From positions 39,480,248 to 39,544,247 of the forward strand of contig VDFB02000003.1 of the NCBI GenBank assembly GCA_007258455.2: 64,000 bases of DNA, given 5' to 3'. The notes under the pieces were generated by a model. The model ran no database searches, was not told where the DNA came from, and saw nothing but the letters and a program-made list of their open reading frames with translations. This DNA is from Sequoia sempervirens. Lineage: Eukaryota > Streptophyta > Pinopsida > Cupressales > Cupressaceae. Within the stretch, counting starts at the first letter, position 1; every line of letters begins with the position of its first letter. Of the stretch, positions 33,042-45,163 are shown piece after piece. A program made the position numbers and the translations under genes.

Positions 33042-34910
33042 TAGTTGACGTTTTTGCTTTCAATTATGTATGTTATTTTGTATGGATGTTTGAACCATTA
33101 AGAAGAGGAAAAGGAGGGAAGAGGGTAGGTAGGGAGGAGATCAAAACACGAGACAAGAGTAAGAGGAGGTGGAGAAAAAAAAATTTAATAAAAAAAAGAT
33201 ATTAATTACAAAAATAAACATATTTTTAATTAATAAAATTTAAAATTTAATATTTAAAAATTTAAAAATAATAAATGAATATAAACTATGAAATATGATG
33301 AAAACATAAAATAAAATACAAAATTGAAAAATATGTTATAGTTATAAGATTAGTAATTTATTATAAGTTATAACAAGATTAATGAATTAAAAAAGGTTAA
33401 TTGTTTCAAATAATGATTAACAATTATATAGAATCAACCATTATATAGATTCAATATATATTATAATGATTAATATTAAGAGAAGTTTGAAATTATAAAG
33501 GAGAATAATACTATATCTTAAAACTATGATTAATTTAAACATAGTTTAAGGGGTATTCAAGATTATATATAAAAATAATTTGAAAATTATAAAAGTCTGA
33601 ATTAAAAATATTACATAAAAGTTCTAATATAAATAATCTATAGTTAATAAAAATAAAGATTAAAAAGTAAGCTAAGAGCTAGGCAACCAAAAAAATATAG
33701 GAGGGAAACGAGAGCCTATAAGATAAAAATAAAATGCACAACTAGTTTATGTAATACATCTAAATGATTATTCACACTTAAACTAAGGATAGAAAATGAA
33801 CCAATTTATACGTAACTAAATAATTCTTATAACTATACAAATGAGGTGAGAAGAATTATAAAATTAAAATGGTAATAGAACCATTGACATATAAAATGGT
33901 TTATAGGATTATATAAACAATTATAGAAAACTAAATAATTATATATTAATAAGTAGTCATAATTATATGAAAAAGGTTAAGATTATAAAAGAAAAGAGTG
34001 TATAGTGAATGCAATCTAAAAACATGTATACATAAAAGTAATTTAAAAAATAAAATTATAATGTAGAATTGGTTATGTTGGAGGTTATTTATTAGTTATA
34101 ATATATAAAAATTGGAAATAAGACTATTAGGTTTAGTGAGGATATTGCAAAATTATGTAGATTTATAATTAAAAAAAACTACTAAAGTGTTTCAACAAAG
34201 CACTAACCAAAAACATATTAATGTTAACATAACATAAATATTATATTAATTTAACTATGGTTTGTATATTCATGACACAAGTAAAATAAATATTAAATAC
34301 ATAGATACCAAAAATGTCAAATTATACCATAAATACAAAAATATTGAATACATAGATATCAATTAGGTAGATAGGAAGAAATTACAAGTAAATTAAATAA
34401 TAAATAAATTATTATAAGTATGGCACTCACAAATGTAATCACAAACGAAAAAAGATAAATGAAAAATAAAGGAGTAGCTGAAACTAATAGAATAAAAAAA
34501 TAAATGAAAAGCTAGGCCAATTAAATAGTAAGCTAAAAGTAAGAGAAACAATTAATAAAAGGGGATAACTAGAGAAACCAAGACCAAAGAATAAAAGAAA
34601 AAAAAAGTGAAAAAATAACCTCCAAATTAGAGAGGATAAGGAGAGAAAGAAGGAAAAAAGGAAGCAAGAAAGAGGGTTCTAAGAGAAAGGTGGGGGAGAG
34701 GGTAGCTAAGGAGGGGGGAGAGAAGAAGACCAGAGGAAGAGAAAGAAAAAGGGGAGGTGAAGGGGGGGAGGGCAGGAGAGAGGTAGGAAGGAAGCTTGAG
34801 ATAAAGGGGGAAATAAGCTGGAGTAGGAGGGAGAGATTATGAGGGATGGGGATATACTTGGGAGCAAGTTAATAAGGGTAGCCAAGCTAGGCTCAATTGC
34901 CACCCTTCAT
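33042..34910. other. Duplicon-B-specific 1.9 kb AT-rich block with purine-rich end
   Basis: It has no counterpart in copy A, whose sequence passes directly from about 15240 to 15345. It is AT-rich with no supported ORF. The last part (about 34600-34860) is strongly G+A-rich on the plus strand (GAGGGGGGAG and AAGGAAGC words). It could be an insertion in B or a deletion in A. I found no element ends or target-site duplication. Confidence 0.6.
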
Positions 34911-35256
34911 CTTAATATTAAATTACACAGGATCTATGAAGAAAGATGTAGTTTATGGATTTAAGGATTTGGTTGGCTCCTCTATTCATTAAAGGTTGTG
35001 TGTACTATATTGTAGCTTTTAGATTGGGCTATTAAATATTTTGTTTTTGTTTTTGTTGTTTTTGAAGTAAACTTTTACCTTCTAGCTTTGTAAGGGTAGG
35101 GACCCATATTTCCCCCTTTTATCTAATACAAAATTATCTGATTTTATTATATTAAAACTTTGTATTTCTAATTCCATAAATAAAATTGTATTAACATATA
35201 TTTTTAATTAATTATATCTTTATTGTGGTGAAGTCTTCAAGTGAAATGAGTTGTGG

Positions 35257-35400
35257 AAGAACAAAGATCTATGTCCAAGTTTGGAGTTATTCAGAGAAGG
35301 TATCATCTACAAGAAATTTGATTCCTTCCAAAAGTTTGTAGCTGAGCATCTAAATCTCCTTTTGAAGGCTCAGTTGGAACAATTGAAGAAATTGAAGTGA
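35257..35400 (+). pseudogene. Conserved C-terminal coding fragment, unknown protein
   Basis: The plus strand reads KNKDLCPSLELFREGIIYKK, then FDSFQKFVAEHLNLLLKAQL and EQLKKLK before TGA. The related stretch in copy A (about 15690-15835) keeps most of these residues but has a TAG and a shifted end. The pattern suggests a terminal exon with a helical, Leu/Lys-rich end. I do not recognise the family, and no upstream exons are visible. Confidence 0.4.
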
Positions 35401-35922
35401 GGTTTTCTCTTCCTCCAATCCTTGTAATTTAGAAGTTTCCTTGTAACCCTCTCCAAAGAACATTTTAGAACTTGATAGAAAGATAACTAACCTCATAATA
35501 ATAACTTGTATATTAAAAATAATGTTTATTGAATATAGATTTTTTACATCAAAATAACAAATAATTTAAAATAAATATTTTTAATAATAAAAATTTATAT
35601 TAAAAATTAATATAGAATAACATGAAACAATAAAACCATTATTTACATGAAACAAATCTAACAACAATTACTATTATAAGTTTCATAACCTAATCATTTC
35701 TTTTTAAGATAAAGATGTTTATTGATTTTTATACGCTTCATTTTGTAGACTCCAAGCTTCTTCAAACTATCAAGCACTTTTGAGAAAATCTCTAAGTTGT
35801 ACAATTATAATGAAGGAAAGGTAGATATTTTTAGTAGATCTTTCTAGAATTAATATATAATATTTTCTTTTACACTTAAATAAGATGAAATCTAATTATA
35901 AGAGAAATAATATATGATTATA

Positions 35923-36960
35923 TTTAATATTTTTTTCTTCACAAAATAGTTTTTTTTTTTTGTAATATAAAAAAGTTCTAGTATATTGCTTTGATTCTAC
36001 TATATTGGCTCAATTTATCCAAACTACCCTGCCTATTACAAAATCTTTCGAAATTCATGGTGCAAAAAGCATGACAAAACATACATTCTCCACCCCAATT
36101 TCCGCTTTGAGCATTACAAGCACAAAAAAATTTAGAAACCATGAGAACCCCTCAACCCCTGTTCAAACCTCAATGCACTATGATGTTGTTCTATATTTGT
36201 AGCATTCACCAATAGATGAATTCAAAAAACTAATAGCTTTGTTACACCCCGTTTCATAGTCACCGAGTTACTTTTACCTTCAAGAACTTGAAAATGTTGA
36301 TATATGCAATATGTGACTTTAATATACTTAGTAAAGAGGATAAAATACTGAAATATGCAATAATATGTTATTGATTTCAAAGGAATGGATATGTTTTATG
36401 TTGATGAAATGCGATGAAAAGATATGTATTGCAATGTGAATATTCTAATGCTTTGTCGATGCAAATGATTGTATTGTGAACATCTAACTACCTTGGTGTT
36501 GCACTAAGTTGGATACAGGTAAAGTATCAAGCCTCCTGAAGAGAGGGAAAGTATCACTCAGGGAGAGGAACTTGGTCTGGTAACCTTTGATAAAAGATCT
36601 AAACCGAGCTTTCACACACACACACACTTCTAGTTTGGTCAAGTCAAGATAATAGTTGGGAAATAGTAAGTTATCTTTAGTCTTGTTTGTGTTCGTGAAT
36701 GTTCTTGCTTAGGGGTAAAAGTGTTGAGTCTTTTTGTCTTGGGTAAGTTCTTCCTTATGTGTTTTTAATTGATGAAGTAGATGCATTTTTTGTATATAAA
36801 TATCAATCAATTGAAATGAGTGTATATGTGTGTGTTCATATTTATATGTTGATCGACAAAGTATATACATTTTGTGAATGTATGTTAGTTGAGGTGATTA
36901 CAAACATATGTGTTTAACTACAAAGGTAATGATATATATACAATATACGTATATATGTAT
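35923..36960. other. Single-copy spacer, no gene
   Basis: AT-rich sequence between duplicon B and the tandem array, with a short (AC)n run near 36616 and a 65-codon ORF at 36005 that has no recognisable features. Confidence 0.55.
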
Positions 36961-37123
36961 ACTAGCTTACATATAATAAATATTAATATATATAAAATAC
37001 ACCGAGAGTTATCCTTCTTGAGGTGCCTATTTTCATCATTTTTTCTTAGTACAATAGGTGCCTCGATAATGATAACACTTGGTGTATTTTTTATATATTA
37101 ATATTTAATATATGTATGCTAGT
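36961..37123. repeat. Foldback element, unit 1 copy
   Basis: The inverted arms begin ACTAGCTTAC and end GTATGCTAGT. They pair over about 60 bp (through the AATATTAATATATA word and the ATACACC/GGTGTAT pair) around a loop of about 55 bp that contains AGGTGCCT twice in direct orientation. Confidence 0.85.
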
Positions 37124-40100
37124 TTTATTTCATTTTAATATAATGAGAGCTACCCATTAGATAGAAATTTGTGAATCAAAACACAAATTTATTTTCTTTT
37201 ACAAATATATTCATTTATTGTATTATAAAAAAAATATTTCCGTTTCATACAATAAAAAAGTTTATTTCTTTTTGAAACATATGTTAACGTATTAATGGAA
37301 ACATATATAAAAAGGATCTGTGCAAATCTTGGAAAATATTTTACTTGGAAGTACTACTCCCACTTAGATAGTGTACTCAAAATGCAACGCTTGTAGTACT
37401 CTTCATAAATGCTTTGTGGCGGCACCGTCATACAACGCCATTAATGTCTTGAAAGCCATTCTAGTTTCCCACCACTTAGGTTCACAACTTAACCGAGACA
37501 ACAGGGTTGAGATTGCACATTTGCATTGTGGGTATTGTTTGGAAACAACAAATTTGAATGGATTTGAGAGCTAGGAGAGAGAGGAAGGGGAACACAAGAG
37601 GAAGAGGCAGAGGTAGAAGAAGCGTGAATATTTTTAAATTCCCGCATAAGATATGAAAATTATTTTTGAGAAGAAGTGGAGGCCCAAGAAGCAATCTAAT
37701 AAGGTAATGGCCTATCTGCTTTGTGGAATTTGGATTATCTAGACTTTGGTCAATTGAAAGTTTCAACACTTTCTCATCTCAATAATTTACTTCACAATTT
37801 TATGATTTAACAATGTTAATTGCTTATTGTCTATGTATTTTTGTATGCCTAGTTGCAACCATTGATGAATTATTATTGTGAATAATAGCTTGTGGAATTT
37901 TGTGGCTTGTTCAACTTCATTTTATTTCTGAATAGTATGTTTCTTGAGACTCTCAAGAGTTGTCCTTAAATCTTTGGCTGGTGGCTCACCACGAGTTTTA
38001 TTTGATCAACTACAAAGAGAATAAAGAGGCCACATGATACCATGCTAAAGTTGTAGCTACAAGATTGTACTTTGCAAAGTTTTGTAAAATAGTATGAATT
38101 ATATTTATCAACCTGGAGGCTATTCTTCTATCATTCCCTTCAATGATGAATAACTATATTACGTTAAATGTAAAGAGAGATGAAAAGGTTTCCTAGAAAT
38201 TACAACAAACACTAACAGTTTGTCTTCTAGTTTGTCTTCTATGTTTTACCGTCTTCTACATGTACTGGAAAATAATTTAGTATTAACATTGTTGGAGTCA
38301 TGTACTCTAGAATATTGAGACTTACGTCTTTATGGTATGTTTCTTGTGCTTGGGATGATCTTGAAGCTAGTGTTGAAATCACCATGCGGCATAAAGAACC
38401 ACCATTGCTTTCCATAGTGATCAAAGTATCAAATGTTTGTGGAATAGTTGCTTCTCCTTAAGTTGTAATGTTCTCTATTGCTACATGTTGAGAGAGAATA
38501 TTTGAATAGAGTTCTTGCAACATAAGGTCAGCTTTACCATTTCCCTTGAGAAGGAATTTGACCTACTTAGAGAATTTTTTTTGGGTTCCTTGTGCATTTG
38601 ACCTTAGTTTCAATAGCTTGAGCCTCATTTATTGATATGCTTCAACTTCCCAAAGTTCATATGTTAACAAAATAGGTGATACCTAATGGCCCAATGATTT
38701 TTGCGTTGAAGACTAGATAAAAAAAAGGTAAGTTAGAAGAATGAATTCAAAGGTGTTATCTCCAACCATTCTTAGTAATGTCGTATAGTGGATTGCCCTT
38801 CTAGATGCCCCTTTTAAACCTACAAATGTGCAATGACCACTGCTGTAGATGTTGGCGATCCTTTATGCCTTAGTTAGCCCTACTAGAATAGCCGCTAACT
38901 TGTTACAATCAGATCATATGTTGTGCAGTCCTAGTGTCTCTTCCCATTTCGCCCAAATTGGTCCAAAACCCACTACAAATGATGCTCAAGAGGTAGTCAC
39001 TTGTGTCAACAAGGGGATCCACCAAGGATTTCTGCCCAATTTTCCTCAGAATGTCCTTAAACTATTGCTAAGACTCAGAAAATTGAGATGCGCCCTACCA
39101 GGTTCGCCCCTCAGCTACCTAAAATGGTGCTGGAATGTACATTGCAGGCAGTCATAGTTCTTGACCTCTTTGCACACGACATCCAGGACTGCATCAATGT
39201 TCTTGGTGCCCTTGGTGTAATGGCCCTTAGCCTAGTTATTTCTAGCGCTAGATTGCACAAAGACATTGCCCCCTTGATGCCACAACCATTCGCTCTGGCT
39301 CGACTATAATTGGCCCTCCCCACACACTCAGATATGCTTCTTATATAAAAGTATATGGCTTTGGAAAGGTATGGAAGAGGGAGAAAATATTTTATTCCCT
39401 TGGATCTACTACTATTGTGGCATTCCATCATAAATTAATCAATATTGAAGACTCTGTTATCACGAGAGAAAAACAAAGATGTAAATTTTTTTCATTCTTG
39501 AAACGATTATAAAAAAAGTAATGGAATGGTTAGCAACCATTACAATGTGGGATACATGCAATGAAAACTTAATTACAGATTGCATGCATTTCAATTTAAA
39601 AAGGGTGAGAGTAATGAGTTACAATGAAACCACTACCATCAAACACCTGACCTTTGATGTTTCATTACCACCCTTACTATTAGCGAGGACGTCAAATTCA
39701 ATTTGAAGAGTTTTTATTGACACGGGTTGTTTGGTGTCACTGTATAATGCCTCTCAGCGTAACAAGCCATGCACAAAATAATGGAGAAAGTGGAAACTTA
39801 AACAAATTCCTAAGAATAGTGCATAGTATCAAGGAAAAACATCCCACATGTAAGTAAGCTACCAGAGACTTTGTCAAAACAAAAAAATAGTAAGTGATCA
39901 TGCATATAAAGAGTGTCAACCAAGTCAAACAGTAAACATCGACCCATATAATATGGCATGAATGATATAATTTGACACTAACTAATAAAGGCATGAATCA
40001 AATAGAAGTCTATTTCTCAATATGAATTTCCAAAATGAGAAGCATTTTGAAAAATACAGGATTAGTCAAGCATGTAGCTATGCCAAGGAAGTTGACCTAT

Positions 40101-41744
40101 AGGAGGTAATTGCCTTGCATTTCTGATCATCATTCTTGCTGTCTATTTTAGCATCGACTCATTCACTTTGGCTACATACATGTGTTTTTTGTGCAACAAA
40201 TTTAGTTGCCACCTTTTCTTATGATAGTTAAAGACTAGATCAAAAACAAGATAAGTTAGAAGAATGAATTCAAAGGTGTTATCTCCAACCATTATTAGTA
40301 ATGTTGTATGATGGATTGCTCTTCTTGATGCCCCTTTTAAACCTACAAATGTGCAATGACCACTGCTGTAGATGTTGGTGCTCCTTTATGCTGTAGTCGC
40401 CCCTAGAAAAATAGCCTCCAACTTGTTACAATCAGATTAGATGTGCAATCTTGGTGTCTCTTCCCATTTCACCCATATTGGTCCTGAACCCACTACAAAT
40501 AATGCTCAAGAGGTAGTCACTTGTGTCAACAAGGGGCTCCACCAAGGATTTCACCTTAATTTTCCTTAGAATGTCTTGAAACTACCGCTAAAATTCAGAA
40601 AAACTAGCTACGCCCTACCAAGTTCACCCCTCAACTACCTAAAATGGTGCTGGAATGTACTTTGCAGGCAGTTGTAGTTCTCGATCTCTTTGCACACGAC
40701 ATCCAGGACTGCATCAATGTGCTTGACGCCCTCGGTGTAATGGTCCTTAACCTAGTTATTTTTGGCCCTAGACTACCCAAAGACATTTCCCCCCTTGATG
40801 CCGCAACCATTCTCTCTGGCTCGACTATAATTGGCCCTCCCCACACACTCATATATGCTTCTTAGATAAAAGTATCTAAATTTGGAAAGGTATGGAAGAG
40901 GGGGAAAATATTTTATTCCCTTGGCTCTGCTACTGTTGTGACATTCCATAAAAAATTAATCATTATCAAAGACTTTGTTACAGTGCAAATGAGAGAAAAA
41001 CAAAGATATAAAATATGTTCATTCTTGAAACGGTTATCATAAAATTTAATGGAATGGTTAGCAACTGCTACAACATGGGGTACATGCAATGAAAAATTAA
41101 TTACAGATTGCATGCATTTCAATTTTAAAAGAGTGAGAGTAATGAGTTACAGCGAAACCACTACCATCAAGCACCTGACCTTTGACGATTCATTACCACC
41201 CTTATTGCTAGCGAGGACATGAAATTAAATTTGAAGAGTTTTTATTGACACAGGTTGTTTGGTGTCACTGTAGAATGCCTCTCATTGTAATAAATTAACA
41301 TATGCATATGTATCAACGTATTAGAAACATCCATACATGTATATTAATATTTATAAATATATATGTGTAAATATATACACTCATACATTATTATTTGCAG
41401 AACATGTAAGCATGGGTATATGCATTTGAATATCGAAAGATGCATACCTTGAGCTTGTAAGTTGGTATATATATAATATATATTATTATGTAAAGCTCAT
41501 GATATTCTTTCATAACACATTATTTCCCTTATAGCATTATATCCTTTATGGTGTTGGTTATATATAGTGTTATTTACATATTGAAAGTTCCTTCTAAATA
41601 AAACTTAGCATGTCACTATATAAGGCATTGAATTCACACAAAGGATAGCACATACCTTATCATAATGCGTTGTAGTTAATATTAATGGACAACACATGAG
41701 CCAAATTTTTTTACCTTTAACCAAGTTAATGAATTTGAAACTAT

Positions 41745-41905
41745 ACTAGCATACATATATTAAATATTAATATATATAAAATATGTTGAGATTTATCCTT
41801 CTTGAGGAGGCTATTTTCATCATTTTTTCTCAGTGCAATAGGAACCTCGATAATGATAACTCTCAGCGTATTTTATATATATTAATATTTAATGTGTATG
41901 CTAGT
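41745..41905. repeat. Foldback element, unit 2 copy
   Basis: Same structure as the copies at 36961 and 45001, from ACTAGCATAC to GTATGCTAGT. A few arm mismatches near the loop (GTTGAGATTTATC against GATAACTCTCAGC) make it the least perfect of the three. Confidence 0.85.
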
Positions 41906-44900
41906 TTTATTTCATTTTAATATAATGAGAGCTACCCATTAGATAGAAATTTGTGAATCAAAACACAAATTTATTTTCTTTTATAAATATATTCCTTGAT
42001 TGTATTATAAAAAAATTATTTATTTTTCATACAATAAAAATTTTTATTTCTTTTTCAAACATATGTTAACGTATTAATCGAAACATATATAAAAATGATC
42101 TACGCAAATCCTGGAAAACATTTTACATGGAAGTACTACTCCCGCTTAGATAGTGTACTCAAAACACAATGCCTGCAATACTCTTCATAAATGCTTTGTG
42201 GCAACGTCATCGGACAACGCCATTAATGTCTTGAAAGTCATTCCAATTTCCCGCCACTTTGGTTCATAGCTTAACCAAGACAATAGGGCTGAGACTGCAC
42301 ATTTGTATTGTGGGTATTGTTTGGAAACAACAAATTTGAATGGATTTGAGAGTTAGGAGATAGAGGAGGGGGAACGAAAGAGGAAGAGGCAGAGGTAGAA
42401 GAAGCGTGAATATTTTTAACTTCCCGCATAAGATATGGAAATTATTCTTGAGAAGAAATGGAAGGCCCAAGAATCAATCTAATAAGGTATGGCCTATCTT
42501 CTTTGGGGAATTTGGATTATCTAAACTTTGGTCAGTGCTAAGTTTTTTCACTTTCTCGTCTCAGTAATTTACTTCACAATTTTATGATTTAACAATGTTA
42601 ATTGCTTATTTTCTTTGTCTTTTTGTATGCCCAGTTGCAACAACTGATGAATTATTATTGTGAATAATAGTTTGTGGAATTTTGTGGCTTGTTCAACTTC
42701 ATTTTCTTTTTGAATAGTATGTTTCTTGAGACTCTCAAGTGTTGTCCTTTAATCTTTGGCTAGTGGCTCACCATGAGTTTTATCTGCTCAAATACAAAGA
42801 GAATAAAGAGGCCATATGATACCATGCTAAAGTTGTAGCTGCAAGATTGTACTATGCAAAGTTTTGTAAAATAGTCTGAATTATATTTATCAACCTGGAG
42901 TTTGTTCTTCTATCACGCCCTTTGATGAATAACTATATTACATTATATTTAAAGATATATGAAAAGGTGTCATAGAAATTGCAATAAACACTAACATTTT
43001 GTCTTCTAGCTTGTCTTCTTTATTTTACTATCTTCTACATGTACTGGAAAATAATTTAGTATTAACATTGTTGGAGTCATGTAATCTAGAATATTGAGAC
43101 TTATGTCTTTATGGTATGCTTCTTGTGCTTGGGATGATCTTGAAGCTAGTGTTGAAGCCACCATGCAGCAGAAAGAACCACCATTGTTTTTCATAGCAAT
43201 GAAAGTATCAAATGTTCATGGAATAGTTGCCTCCCCTTAAGTTGTAATGTTCTCTATTGCTACATGTTGAGAGAGAAGATTTGAATAGAGTTCTTGCAAC
43301 ATAAGGTCAACTTTACCATTTTTGTTGAGAAGAAATTTGACCTGCTTAGAGAATCTGTTTTGGGTTCCTTGTGCATTTGACCTTCTTTCAATAGCCCGAG
43401 CCTCATTTATTGGTATGCTTCAACTAGCCAAAGTTCATATGTTCCCAAAATAGGTGATACCTAATGGCCCAATGATTTTTGCGTTGAAGACTAGATAAAA
43501 AAACAAGGTAAGTTAGAAGAATGAATTCAAAGGTGTTATCTTTAACCATTCTTAGTAATTTCGTATAGTAGATTGCCCTTCCCGATGCTCCTTTTAAACC
43601 TACAAATGTGTAGTGACTGTTGTTCTAGATGTTGGCAATCGTTTATGCCCTAGTTGCCCCTACCAGAATAGCTGCTAACTTGTTACAATCAGATCAGATG
43701 TTGTGCAGTCCTGGTGTCTCTTCCCATTTCTCCCAAATTGGTCCAAAACCCACTACAAATGATGCTTAGGAGGTAGTCGCTTGTGTGAACAAGGGGCTCT
43801 ACCAAGTATTTCTGCCTAATTTGCCTCAAAATGTCCTTAAATTGCCGCTAAAACTCAAAAAATTGAGCTGCGCCATACCAGGTTTGCCCCTCAGCTACCT
43901 AAAATGGTGTTGGAATTTACTTTGCAGGCAGTCACAGTTCTCGACCTCTTTGCACACGACATCTAGGATTGCATCAGTGTGCTTGGAACCCTTAGTGTAA
44001 TGGGCCTTAGCCTAGTTATTTTTGGCACTAGAATGCTCAAATTTATTGCCCCCCTTGATGCCACAACCATTCTCTTTGGCTCGACTATAATTGGACCTCC
44101 CCACACACTCATATATGCTTCTTATATAAAAGTATCTAGCTTTGGCAAGGTATGGAAGAGGGGGAAAAGATTTTATTCCCCTAGCGCTGCTATTGTTGTG
44201 GAATTCCATTAGAAATTGATCAATATGTAAGACTTTGTTATCGTGCAAATGAGAGAAAAAAAAAATATAAAATATGTTCATTCTTGAAATGGTTATCAGA
44301 AAAAGTAATGGAATGGTTAGCAGTCATTACAACGTGGGATACATGCAATGAAAACATAATTATAGATTGCATGCATTTCAATTTAAAAAGAGTGAGAGTA
44401 ATGAGTTACAACGAAACCACTACCGTTGAGCACCCGACCTTTGACGTCTCATTACCACATTTATTGCCAGCGAGGACGTCAAATTAAATTTGGAGAGTTT
44501 TTAATGACACAGGTTGTTTGGTGTCACTATAGAACACCTCTCGACATAATAAATTAACATACACATATGTAGCAACATATTGGAAACATCCATACTTGTA
44601 TATTAATATATATAAATATATATGTGTAAATATATACACTCATGCATTATTATTTGTGGAATATGTAAGCATGGGTATATGTATTCGAATATCAAATGAT
44701 GCATACCTTGATCTTGTAAGTTGTTATATATATATAATATATTATTATGTAAAGCTCATGATATTCTTTCATAACACATTATTTCCTTGATAGTATTATA
44801 TCCTTTATGACACCGATTATATATAGTGTTATTTACATGTTAAAAGTTCCTTCTAAATAAAACTTAGCACACTATATAGGGCACTGAATTCACACAAAGG

Positions 44901-45000
44901 ATAGCACATACCTTATCATAATACGTTTTATTTGATATTAATGGACAACGTATAAGCCAAAATTGTTTACCTTTAACCAAGTTAATGAATTTGAAACTAT

Positions 45001-45163
45001 ACTAGCATACACATATTAAATATTAATATATATAAAATACACCGAGAGTTATCCTTCTTGAGGTGCCTATTTTCATCATTTTTTCTCAGTGCAATAGGTG
45101 CGTCGATAATGATAACTCTCAGTGTATTTTATATATATTAATATTTAATATATGCATGGTAGT
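45001..45163. repeat. Foldback element, unit 3 copy
   Basis: The most regular copy. The inner 36 bp at 45018-45053 pair with the reverse complement just after the loop (about 45109-45144), with one mismatch. Outer arms carry ACTAGCATAC on the left and GCATGGTAGT on the right. Confidence 0.88.

Larger units (their letters stand above)
26590..35922. repeat. Segmental duplication unit B
   Basis: Direct-orientation copy of 6870-16380 with the whole ATG18-like gene. Differences from unit A: a SINE at 26807, a 774-bp coding deletion, loss of the 13800-14930 block, and about 1.9 kb extra at 33042-34910. The unit begins where LINE-B ends, so the LINE cluster sits exactly between the two units. Confidence 0.88.

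Noticed and set aside
39111..39431. 106-codon minus-strand ORF in the tandem array, with relatives in the other units
   Set aside because: Broken differently in each unit. Similarity follows the DNA repeat, with no sign of conserved coding.
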